In this document: in pieces, positions 41,310 through 50,174 of the stretch
Position numbering within the stretch: position 1 is the stretch's first letter
Layout of the letters: each line of letters begins with the position of its first letter
DNA from: Pyropia yezoensis
Taxonomy: Eukaryota; Rhodophyta; Bangiophyceae; Bangiales; Bangiaceae
Length of the DNA stretch: 64,000 nt
Assembly (NCBI GenBank): GCA_009829735.1
Contig: CM020618.1
Location: forward strand, 14,800,568 to 14,864,567
Direction: 5' to 3'
Notes under the pieces: model-generated
Seen by the model: the letters and a program-made list of their open reading frames with translations, nothing else
Database searches by the model: none
What the model was told of the DNA's origin: nothing
Translations under genes and position numbers: made by a program

Positions 41310-41809
41310 NNNNNNNNNNNNNNNNNNNNNNNNNNNNNNNNNNNNNNNNNNNNNNNNNNNNNNNNNNNNNNNNNNNNNNNNNNNNNNNNNNNNNNNNNNN
41401 NNNNNNNNNNNNNNNNNNNNNNNNNNNNNNNNNNNNNNNNNNNNNNNNNNNNNNNNNNNNNNNNNNNNNNNNNNNNNNNNNNNNNNNNNNNNNNNNNNNN
41501 NNNNNNNNNNNNNNNNNNNNNNNNNNNNNNNNNNNNNNNNNNNNNNNNNNNNNNNNNNNNNNNNNNNNNNNNNNNNNNNNNNNNNNNNNNNNNNNNNNNN
41601 NNNNNNNNNNNNNNNNNNNNNNNNNNNNNNNNNNNNNNNNNNNNNNNNNNNNNNNNNNNNNNNNNNNNNNNNNNNNNNNNNNNNNNNNNNNNNNNNNNNN
41701 NNNNNNNNNNNNNNNNNNNNNNNNNNNNNNNNNNNNNNNNNNNNNNNNNNNNNNNNNNNNNNNNNNNNNNNNNNNNNNNNNNNNNNNNNNNNNNNNNNNN
41801 NNNNNNNNN
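41310..41809. other. assembly gap (500 N)
   Basis: Exactly 500 undetermined bases. Repeats lie directly on the right side, so a repeat collapse is the probable cause. Confidence 0.99.
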
Positions 41810-41935
41810 TCTGTGCACTCCGATGATGCAGCCATCGGCCCTCACAAACACCCATCCAAACCGCCAAGTCGTTGTCCTCCACTCTCCCTGTCGTTGTCAT
41901 CCCCTCCATCCCATCACAGCCTCCCCGGCGCCGCG

Positions 41936-42985
41936 CAGGCTAACGCCACCACAAGAGCGGCGACCAGGTCCTTGTTGCCCCCCCCTGCGCCGCACAGACA
42001 ATCTTCACCGCAATCGCGGCGGCCAGGTCCTTGTCCCCCCCCCCAGCACGGCGCGGGAAAGCGCCGCGGAGAAAGCGGCGGGCACGCCTTTGCCCCCCCC
42101 CCCATCCCGGCGCAGAAAACCGCCACGGCAAAAGCGGCGTCCAGGTCCTTGTCCCCCCCCAGCCCGACGCAGACAAACGGCGCGGCAAAACCGGCGGCCA
42201 GGTCCTTGTCCCCCCGCCCACCAGCTCCGCGCAGAAAAATCGCCGCGGCAAAAGCGGCGGCCACGCCTTTGCCCCCCCCCCTCCCGGCGCAGAAAATCGC
42301 CCAGGCAAAAGCGGCGGCCAGGTCCTTGTCCCCTCCTCCCAGCACGGGGCAGGAAAAACACAGAGGCAAAAGCGGCGGCCACGCCGTTGCCCCCCCCCCC
42401 AAGCACAGCGCAGAAAGACGCCACCTCAAGAGCGGCGACCAGGTCCTTGTTTCCCCGCCCCTGCGCCGCACAGACAAACGTCACCGCAATCGCGGCGGCC
42501 AGGTCCTGGTCCCCGCCCCCCGCGCCGCACAGGCAAGCGCCACGGAAAAAGCGGGGTCCAGGTCCTTGTCTTCCTCCCTTGCCGGCGCCGCACCGACAAA
42601 CGCCACCGCAATCGCGGCGGCCACGTCCTTCCCCCCCCCCCCCCCAGCGCCGCACAGACAAATGCCACCGCAAACGCAGACGCCAGGTCGTTGTCCCCCC
42701 CCCCCCCCGAGCGCCGCACCGCCAACGCCGCGGCAAACTCAGCGGCCAGGTCGTTGTCCCCCCCCACGTAGCGCCCCCCGACAAACGCCGCGGCAAAACC
42801 CGGCGGCCAGGCACCTGTCCCCCTCCCCCCGGCGGCGCCAACCAGCGCCGCCGAAAGCGCCACCGCCAGGTCCTTGTCCCCTCTCCGGTGGTTCGAACCA
42901 GAACCGCGGCTGCCACCACAGCCGCGCTGTCGTCACCGCCGCGCCTCGCCAACAGGCGCCGCCGCGAAAACCGACACCACGTCGT
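41936..42985. repeat. roughly 60-bp minisatellite, about 17 diverged copies
   Basis: Units follow the pattern GCGGCGGCCAGGTCCTTGTC, then a C run, then AGC.CGCGCAGA.AAACGCC and CGGCAAAA. The C run varies from about 7 to 15. Alternating subtypes carry CAGGTCCTTG or CACGCCTTTG. The array begins about 125 bp after the N gap and probably extends into it. It gives repetitive frames on all strands; none is called. Confidence 0.85.
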
Positions 42986-43239
42986 CCCCCCCGCACCGAC
43001 GTGGGCTCAAGGAGTCCTCAAATTTTGTTGCGCTGCAGTGATGGAAATGAATAGGAGGAATACGCAAACAAAACAAGGGCGTGGGGTTTATCTACTGATA
43101 GGGATGGAGGAAGCGGTCGCGGTGCTGCCAGACGTGCTCGGTGAGGCAGCCCTTCAGCGCCGCATGCACGTCCCTGTCCGTTGTGTTGGACCAGGACATG
43201 AGCACCTGGAGCAACAACCCCTCCGCCGGATCGCCGGCC

Positions 43240-43540
43240 GGGTGTGCGCTTGACCCGGTCCGGCTCCGACCCCGAGTGCCCCAGCACCCGACCCCCGCCC
43301 CCTCCCCCTCCATCAGCTGCCCCTCCACCTCCGGGGGCACCTCCGCCGCTGCTACCCATTCCCCCCCCACCTCCAGGTGCGCTCCCACCACCCACCGCTG
43401 CCACCCCCTCTCCCACCACCTCCAGTTGCACCCCCACCTCCGCCACCCCTTCCCACTTCATCCGCTCCCCCTGCCACGCCACCCACTCCCTCTTCCACTC
43501 CACCCGGTTCTTCCCCAACTCCACCCGGCGCACCTGCAAT
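43240..43540. repeat. CACCTCC/CCACC-rich low-complexity tract
   Basis: Pyrimidine-rich triplet-like sequence just beyond the transposase stop. On the minus strand it encodes Gly/Val-rich runs that may be the decayed linker of a longer transposase. Confidence 0.5.
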
Positions 43541-43612
43541 TACAGCTGCACCTCTATCGCCACCGTCTGCACGTCCTCCACCGCGTTGAGACTGTGGGGC
43601 GGCTCCGTCATG

Positions 43613-44863
43613 TCAGCCACCTCCAGAGCCGCTTCCACCGCCGTCTGCTCCATCAACGCTTCCGCCGCCATCTCCTCCATCGCCGCTCTCCATGCCCTCA
43701 CCTTCCCCCACATCTGGTCCTCCCTGTCCATACCCTGGGCGAGAGCGCGACACGTACCTATCACGGCGCTGCTCAGTAACCATGTTGTGCAAAATGGCAA
43801 TCGCCTTGGCGGTACAGATTAGGTTAGACACAGAGTGGGCACGGGCAGGGTACAGAGCTACATTAAAGCGGCGCGTCAGTACGGCGTAGAGACGCTCAAC
43901 GTCCTTCCGTAACGCCTCTTGCAGGCGGTTAAAAGCACGCTCTTTGTCAGTGGAAGGCTCTGCATGCGGCGACATGAGGAAAGCATAGCGCGGGTATATC
44001 CCGTCCACGAGGTCATAAGGCATGCGGAAGCGGGTCCCATTCACAGAAAAAGACAGCCCAGACGGGGGCCAACGCCCCTGGGTCACCTTGGTCATGAGCG
44101 GGCTGTGCGCAAGCACATTGAGGTCATTATTGCTGCCAGGTGCCCCGGCGTAGATGTGCCAGATCCACATGTCTTCATCACAGACGGTCTCCAGCACGAC
44201 CGTGCGCTTCCCGTGCCGGTCCTGGTACATGCCGGCGTGTGCAGTGGGGCATGTGCTCCACTCCCAGTGGGAGCAGTCCAGACTGCCAATACATCCTGGC
44301 TGGCTCCTCTCAGCGTTGCGACGCATGATGCGCCTCAGGTCCTCCAAGGTCGGCGCCCGCAAGTACTCGTCCTGGTATGTGCGCAGAATAAAGGCCACCA
44401 GCCGATTGGTTGCCAAGGAGATCGTCGTCTTGCTCAACGCGACATACTCGTCGCCGCGGTCCATGCACTCCCCATATGCAAGAACACGAAAGGCGCCAAT
44501 AAGCTTTTGCAGGGGGTGGGCTTGTGGCCGGCCGGTGGCGCTTGGTCGCTGCTGCCACCAGGGCTCAGTCTTGATGGCGTTGTAGATACGGGAGAAGACA
44601 ATACGCGGCACACGGAAGCGCCGCTCGAAGTCCTTCTCATCGTACACGGGCTCCTGCCCGTCCAATCCAAAGTAATGCTCGCGTATGCGCCGCACCGCAT
44701 CAGAAAAGTCGCGACGTTTGTTGCCGCGCCGGCCGGGGATGGAGCCCCGGTGCCTGCGATAAATGCGCGACCTCAAGACGCGCAGATGTAGCAAGCGCAG
44801 TGTGGTCATGTGTCGGTGGGTGGCGAGGGCGACGATAGCGTCCTCGTCATCGTCTGAGTCCAT
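43613..44863 (-). CDS. PIF/Harbinger-type DDE transposase
   Basis: 416 residues from the ATG at 44863 (MDSDDDEDA). The frame is open 50 codons upstream but only to a GTG, and a TTAGGCAG before the ATG could be an acceptor. Catalytic signature: SLDCSHWEW (D196), SNNDLNVL (D247), LVDGIYPRY and KDVERLYAVL (E323), the D-D-E layout of Harbinger/plant nuclease HARBI1-like transposases. The last 30 residues are a Gly/Ser/Asp run. In a different minus frame, 43092-43200 still encodes HAALKGCLTEHVWQHRD, like the usual C-terminal end of this family, so the coding sequence has probably been broken by an indel or low-complexity insertion. No terminal inverted repeats or partner Myb-like ORF were found. 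Probably a non-intact copy. Confidence 0.85.
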   Translation of the reverse strand: MDSDDDEDAIVALATHRHMTTLRLLHLRVLRSRIYRRHRGSIPGRRGNKRRDFSDAVRRIREHYFGLDGQEPVYDEKDFERRFRVPRIVFSRIYNAIKTEPWWQQRPSATGRPQAHPLQKLIGAFRVLAYGECMDRGDEYVALSKTTISLATNRLVAFILRTYQDEYLRAPTLEDLRRIMRRNAERSQPGCIGSLDCSHWEWSTCPTAHAGMYQDRHGKRTVVLETVCDEDMWIWHIYAGAPGSNNDLNVLAHSPLMTKVTQGRWPPSGLSFSVNGTRFRMPYDLVDGIYPRYAFLMSPHAEPSTDKERAFNRLQEALRKDVERLYAVLTRRFNVALYPARAHSVSNLICTAKAIAILHNMVTEQRRDRYVSRSRPGYGQGGPDVGEGEGMESGDGGDGGGSVDGADGGGSGSGGG

Positions 44864-45228
44864 GGGCGCTCCCTGCCTAAGAGGTCTAGGAAAAAATACA
44901 GTCAACACACAAACAATCAAAACGCAACACAGACCGGAAAGACATCGGAAAAAAGATGGGCACGACGCAAAAAGAGGCACAGACGTGTCAGTACCCAGCG
45001 CGCAAGGACACACTGCTGCACAGCCGCCTCATCAACCAGGAAGAATAAAAGCGCACTCGCACGGCCCACGCGCGGCAGAGGGAGGCGGTGCACGTACAGG
45101 CGTGGCGCGACGGAAGAGGAGGGAAGGACAGCGCTGGACGCCACCACGGCGACGACCCCTGGCCAGGGGTCCCCGTCAGAGTGGTGGGTCGCGGTGGCGC
45201 AGGCCGTGTTGCCTGACCGGTCGGGCCC
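44864..45228. other. upstream of the transposase
   Basis: Short AT-richer stretch (44880-44960) then GC-rich. AATAAA at 45043-45048 (plus). No gene recognised. Confidence 0.4.
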
Positions 45229-45690
45229 ACGGGGTGTGTGGCGGGGGGGGGACCGCCATGCTCGGCCCTGGGAGGGGGCGCGGGGCTGCGCGAGGGGCAC
45301 ACGCCCCAGAACGGCTCCAGGTGGGGGTGTGGCGGGGGGGACCGCGCGCGCGCGGCCCTGGGAGGCGGGCGGGGGGCTGCTGGAGGGGCGCACGCCCCAG
45401 AACGGCTCCACGTGGGGGGTGTGGCGGGGGGGGACCGGCGCGCGCGGCCCTGGGAGGCGGGCGGGGGCTGCTGGAGGGGCACACGCCCCAGAACGGCTCC
45501 AGGTGGGGGTGTGGCGGGGGGGGACCGCCGCGCGCGGCCCTGGCAGGCGGGCGGGGGGCTGCTGGAGAAGCACACGCCCCAGAACGGCTCCAGGTGGGGG
45601 GTGAGGCGGGGAGGGAACCTCCGTGCGAGGCACTGCGAGGGGGCGGGGGGCGGTCGGACGGGGGGGTGCCCCAGAACGCAGCAGGGCCGC
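45229..45690. repeat. 91-bp tandem array, about five copies
   Basis: CCCCAGAACGGCTCC recurs at 45304, 45395, 45487 and 45577, with a partial CCCCAGAACG near 45669, so the period is 90-92 bp. Each unit has a G run, a CGCGCGGCCCTGGGAGGCGG segment and GCACACGCCCCAG. Indels break any single frame. Confidence 0.85.
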
Positions 45691-46284
45691 CGGGTGCGGC
45701 CGTTGAGTGTCGGGGGTCGCGCGGCCAATAGCAGGAGAGTACATGCACCCTGGAATTTTGCGGGGAACGCCTGTGGGCCGTACAATCTTTGCTGGTGGAG
45801 AAGGTCAACCTGAAGGGTGGCACGGACTGGGGAATGGGGGGGTCTGGCGCCACCGGGGGAACTACGGAGTGCGTGCCTCGGTGTTCTTGTGGGTGCCACA
45901 CGAGACCAGCAATGAGGTTACCGAGGCAGAAAACGTTGCAGCGTCGTCAGGCAAGGGAGCACCACTGAGTGCCGTTGTTAACCAGATTCTCACGTGTAGC
46001 TGGCACAGCGCTGGCGCTTGAAGGAGGTGCCTGGCGAAGTCGCCATGTGACAGTACATTGCGAGTGCAACGACGCGTGCCTCCGAGCGCGTCCTCGCCCG
46101 AAGGCGCCGGGATCCGGGGTGTCCAGAAACGCCACCTTGGGCGCATATTTCTTGCCACACGGTTGCTTCGAATTTATCTTAGTCGAAGCAAACATGCGAC
46201 TTTGTGCAGAGAGTACTGTTCTGCGAACGAAACGCGAAATATGTGTCAATATGCCACGTGTGGAGCTTGAATCGGGCTGAAATG
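45691..46284. other. no gene recognised
   Basis: Composition becomes AT-richer towards 46140-46280. No supported frame. Confidence 0.4.
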
Positions 46285-46353
46285 GATAGTCCATTGACTA
46301 TCGGCGTGACTAACGGGGCCTCCGTTGGTCACGCCGATAGTCAATGGACTATC
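46285..46353. repeat. 32-bp-arm hairpin
   Basis: Arms 46285-46316 and 46322-46353 (GATAGTCCATTGACTATCGG..) are reverse complements with one mismatch and a 5-base spacer. Likely an inverted-repeat mobile element or its end-to-end remnant. Confidence 0.8.
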
Positions 46354-46564
46354 GGAGAGCCATCCGAGCGCCCACGTGGCACACATGACTTGATATAAAT
46401 ATAGCGAACTACATTCGGTTCATACGACGTTTTTGGACCGTTTGAGTCAGCGCGACGTTGGTGGAGACCTCAAACTGTGCCACGTTTAGTCCCAGCGCCA
46501 CGTGGCGCACACGTGGCACAAATATGGGCAAATATGCGCCGTTGGTCACGTTGGTGGGTACGCC

Positions 46565-46917
46565 CTAAAGGGGGACCACCGATTTCTTGCATTCCGGGTG
46601 GTTTTCCGCTTGCGCAAGAATTGCAACCCCCTCTCATGGCATGAAGGACGCCGATTTTGAGCACTTTTGTTGCTTTACGCTTGTAGTGCAGTTGCACAAG
46701 CCCGCATGGATGGTGCCCGTCTGCGCCGGAAGCGTACGACCCTCGGCTGCCTGGTGGTACCAGCAGAACAACGTGCGGGCTTGTGCAACTGGCAACTGCA
46801 AGCGTAAAGCAACAAAAGTGCTCAAAATCGGCGTCCTTCATGCCGTGAGAGGGGGTTGCAAATTCTTGCGCAAGCGGAAAACACCCGGAGTGCAAGAAAT
46901 CGGTGGTCCCCCTTTAG
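46565..46917. mobile_element. 353-bp foldback/MITE element with arms of about 142 bp
   Basis: Left arm 46565-46706 (CTAAAGGGGGACCACCGATT..) and right arm 46774-46917 are reverse complements over nearly their full length with a few substitutions and small indels; the spacer is 67 bp. No open frame. No certain target-site duplication. Very long arms with a short spacer are typical of foldback elements. Confidence 0.85.
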
Positions 46918-48670
46918 ACCCCACTGCGCGGTGGGCGGGCGAGCGGGCGCTCCCATTTGTCTGGACGGGTGTTCTTCATTGAATTGTTTGTTTGTTTTTG
47001 TGCTCGGCAGGTGCCTTTGTTTTTGTGTTACTCTCTCTGTTGTGCTCGACTGCTGCTCTTTATGTCATGGCTGGTTGCTATTTTTTTGTCGCTGTTTTCT
47101 CTCGTGCTTCGCCGTTGCGGTTTGTTGTTACCCTGCTGCGTGGCGTGTAGTCGACCACCGCACCACCGTAGCCTGTGCGCCGGCCGTGCCGCCCGCCCCT
47201 GCCGACGACTCGACGGACGCGGCGAGGCGGCCGCCCCGTCAATAGCGACGGGTGGCCGCCCCGTGGCGGCTCCCCGCGGCTGGTGGGCCGTGGACGTCGC
47301 AGCGCCCGCTCCCGCGACAGCTCCCCTCCCATCCCCCCCCGTCAGGTGGTGGGCGGCCGCCGCACGGGGCCCCCCACGGGGTCTCTTCCAATGGTGTCCC
47401 CGCCTCCTACAACGTGGGGACGCGCACCACCCAGGGGCGCACCGTCGCCGCGGCCGGGCGAGTCGGTCACCACCCCTGCCTCCCACGCACCCCCCCCCCC
47501 GTCCCCACCTTTCCCACTGCTGTTCCGTCGTGGCCGGGGCGCGCCCGCTCCGCCACCCGTTCCCTCGTTAAGGGCAGCGGACCCCGGCCACACGCGCGGC
47601 TAGCTTGGCGGCAGCGGAGGGGGCGGTGGTGTGGGCGTGGTAGCGATGGTGCCACAATGGATGGCACGACGCCGGCAGCCGAGCTGCCCGCCACTGCTGC
47701 CACAGCTGGGGGGGGGAGTCTACCGTCGTGCAGCGCGCGCACGGTGAGGTCGGGGGGAGGACCTGGTGTGGGTGGGTGTGGTGAGGGAGGGGAGCGGCGG
47801 ATAGAGGGGGGAAGCTGCCGTGGTGTGGGAGTCTCGTGTAGGGGCTGTCACGGAGCGGGCGGGCGGGGGTTGATGAGGGGAGGTGGACGGGCATCGGCCG
47901 TGCGGCGCCGCCTGGCTCGCAGCGAGCGCGCGCTGTACCTGTCTCTTCTTTTCACAGCTTGTGGGAGGGGGGGGGGGAAGTGAGGCGGCGGGCTGTATGG
48001 GAGAGAGCTCGACGGCAGCACCCACGGGCGGCGTTTGGGCTGTGTGGCGTGGCCGCCAGCGGGGACGTGCATGCGCGACGGGCGGCTGCCGAACGAGGCT
48101 CTTTTCTTTTTCTTTCTTCTTATCTGCGCAGTGGGCTGACACAGGCAGCTGCAGGTGACTCTTGAACACCGAGGGGTGCACACACGTGTGTGTTGGCACA
48201 CGATATCTGGGCCGACCGGGGCGGGGCGCCAGGCGACATCAGGCTGCCTGCTTTTGGTACTTCTGGGACTGTGGAGAACGCACACAGTGTGGATGCAAGG
48301 TATGCATGTCAGGCACGGTCGGGTCAAGGGACGAGAGCGCAAGCAGTAGCACCGGGTGAGGTACGGAAGCCGGCCACGGGAAGAATGAACAAAAACAAAA
48401 TAAGAGGGAAGGACAGCAAACTATGCGTGCACTGACTTTAGGCAGCGAGCGCGCTCATACAATGGCGCACACAACAGCCAACCCCCCCCAGAAAAATAAA
48501 TAAGAGGCACGCCACACCCACATTCCATCCCCCAGCACCCCCATCCCACGCCCCCCCCTGATGCTTAGGCACTGACCCCCCCCCCCCAAACTCTCGCCGT
48601 AGCGAAGAGGCCAGGCGGGTCGTCCCCCCTACAAACAAACCCCCCCCACCGCCTCGCCCACGTGCCCACA
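46918..48670. other. 1.75-kb region without a recognised gene
   Basis: A T-rich stretch (46980-47150) is followed by GC-rich sequence. Frames lack domains on both strands. Confidence 0.4.
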
Positions 48671-48684
48671 CGACGCGGCAGCCA

Positions 48685-50099
48685 TCAAGGGGGGGCCATC
48701 GCCGCGCGCGCCAGCCCCACCGGCAGGGCCGTCGTGTAGGACGACACCAGCACCCCATCCACCACCAGCTCCCCGCTGGGGGCGTGTGGGATGTACAGTA
48801 CAGGCCCGCCGCTGTGCCTGCCGCGGGCGCCCCCACCCTCACCACCAGCCCGGCCGTCGCTGCCGCAGCGCCACATATGACCCCGCCGAGGCCGCGTCGC
48901 GGTATGGAAAGAGCACCACTGGCTCGTCCGCGGGGCCCGCCGCGCCAGACGCCTCGGATGGAGCCGCAGAGACGCGGACGCGGAGGTCTGCTACCCGCTC
49001 CGGCCCCGCGCCCGCCCCCTCTACAACGACAGAAGCCCGGAAGCATGCCGACGCGACCGGGACGGCTGCAAGGGAGATGCCAGTCTCCCTTTGCCCACTC
49101 CTCGCCCACCGGGGTAGCTCCTCCGCCGCCGCCTTGCCCATCCCCGTCCACCTCTACCGACGCACCGTACACACACGACCTTCAGGTGGTGTCGGGGAAC
49201 TGGAAAGGAAGGTGGAGGTATCGTGTGGCGGCGGTGAGTTCCACGGCGACCACCCCCTCCCCCACCGTCAGCGTGTCGCCACCACCAGACCAGTATGCCA
49301 CCGCATTTCACCAGCCACGCCAAGCGGACACGCGTGAAGGGCTCCGTCACCACCCCACACGAGAAAACGTTGCATCAGCCGCCTTGAGCACCTCCGCGGT
49401 GGCGCCGTCCACCCCGTCAGCGGTGCCGGGCAGCGCGGGCGCTACCTCCCGACCGGTCGCACAGGCCGCCCCATCCACCACCAGCGCGTCTGCTGTGAGG
49501 GTCGTGAGGGGGGCCCCATCCCCACCGCCCCCGCCGCCGCCGTCCATGACCACCGTCCGGGGGCACCCCGCCGGCGGCCCTAAGGGCCAGCGCCCACGAG
49601 GCAGCCACCGCCAATGGGTCCCCGGCTTGGTGGACGGCCGCCGCCCCGAGCGCGGCGGCGGGAGTGGTGGAGGGCAGGGGGGGGGGGCCGCCGCCAACTC
49701 CGCCGACGGGGAACGTGGGCAACGCGCGCAGACGCGACACGGAGGCGGCCGCGGCGGCGAGCACCGCGCGCGGCGACGGCGGCGGCTGCCGGGACCGTCC
49801 GCCAGCGGCGGCGTGTCACTGCCGGCGGCGCGGCAACCGGGGCGGCCGGCGGCGCGGCAGCCGCATCCGCGGGCAGCGCGGCAGACTCGACCGGCGGCGG
49901 GGGCGGCGGCAAGGCAGCCGGCAGCGGCGACGAAGGCCCGGAAGCAGCTGCAAGCGGCGGCGACGGCACGGAAACAGCCGCAAGCGGCGGCGACGGCACG
50001 GAAGCAGCCGCTTGCAGCGGCGGCGGCGCACAACCCCCGTCGGCGTCGCGGCGGCCGCTTCGGTGGGCGGCGCAGCAACTGTTGCTTTCTTCGGATCAA
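48685..50099 (-). pseudogene. decayed coding sequence, unknown; C-terminal piece Hint-like
   Basis: On the minus strand a plausible protein can be followed only by changing frame several times: LTADALVVDGAACATG.. to KAADATFS (about 49370-49510), then VVTEPFTRVRLAWLVK, then GDTLTVGEGVVAVELTAATR (about 49215-49280, followed by TGA), then VADLRVRVSAAPSEA..VVLFPYRDAAS (48870-48990), then VLYIPHAPSGELVVDGVLVS (48690-48800). Each segment is compositionally balanced, unlike the neighbouring shadow frames. The last segment resembles the end of Hedgehog-type Hint domains (LY.PHT..G.LVVDGV..S.YT). The catalytic Cys start of a Hint domain was not found. Either a pseudogene or a sequence with indel errors. 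Low certainty. Confidence 0.35.
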
Positions 50100-50174
50100 C
50101 CCGACTTGACCCGACGTTCAGAAATCGGTCACGCGATGCATGGCTGGATTTTTTACCTGTCCTTTTCGAGCATC

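Noticed and set aside
41936-42985. CRISPR-like array of about 60-bp units
   Set aside because: Units are contiguous and diverged with no unique spacers; a eukaryotic minisatellite explains it.
41117-43253. Long plus frames across the N gap and minisatellite
   Set aside because: Open only because N positions give no stops and the repeat lacks them; translation is repeat-driven.
46470-46982. Short frames on both strands with shared peptide text
   Set aside because: They arise from the two complementary arms of the 353-bp foldback element, not from genes.
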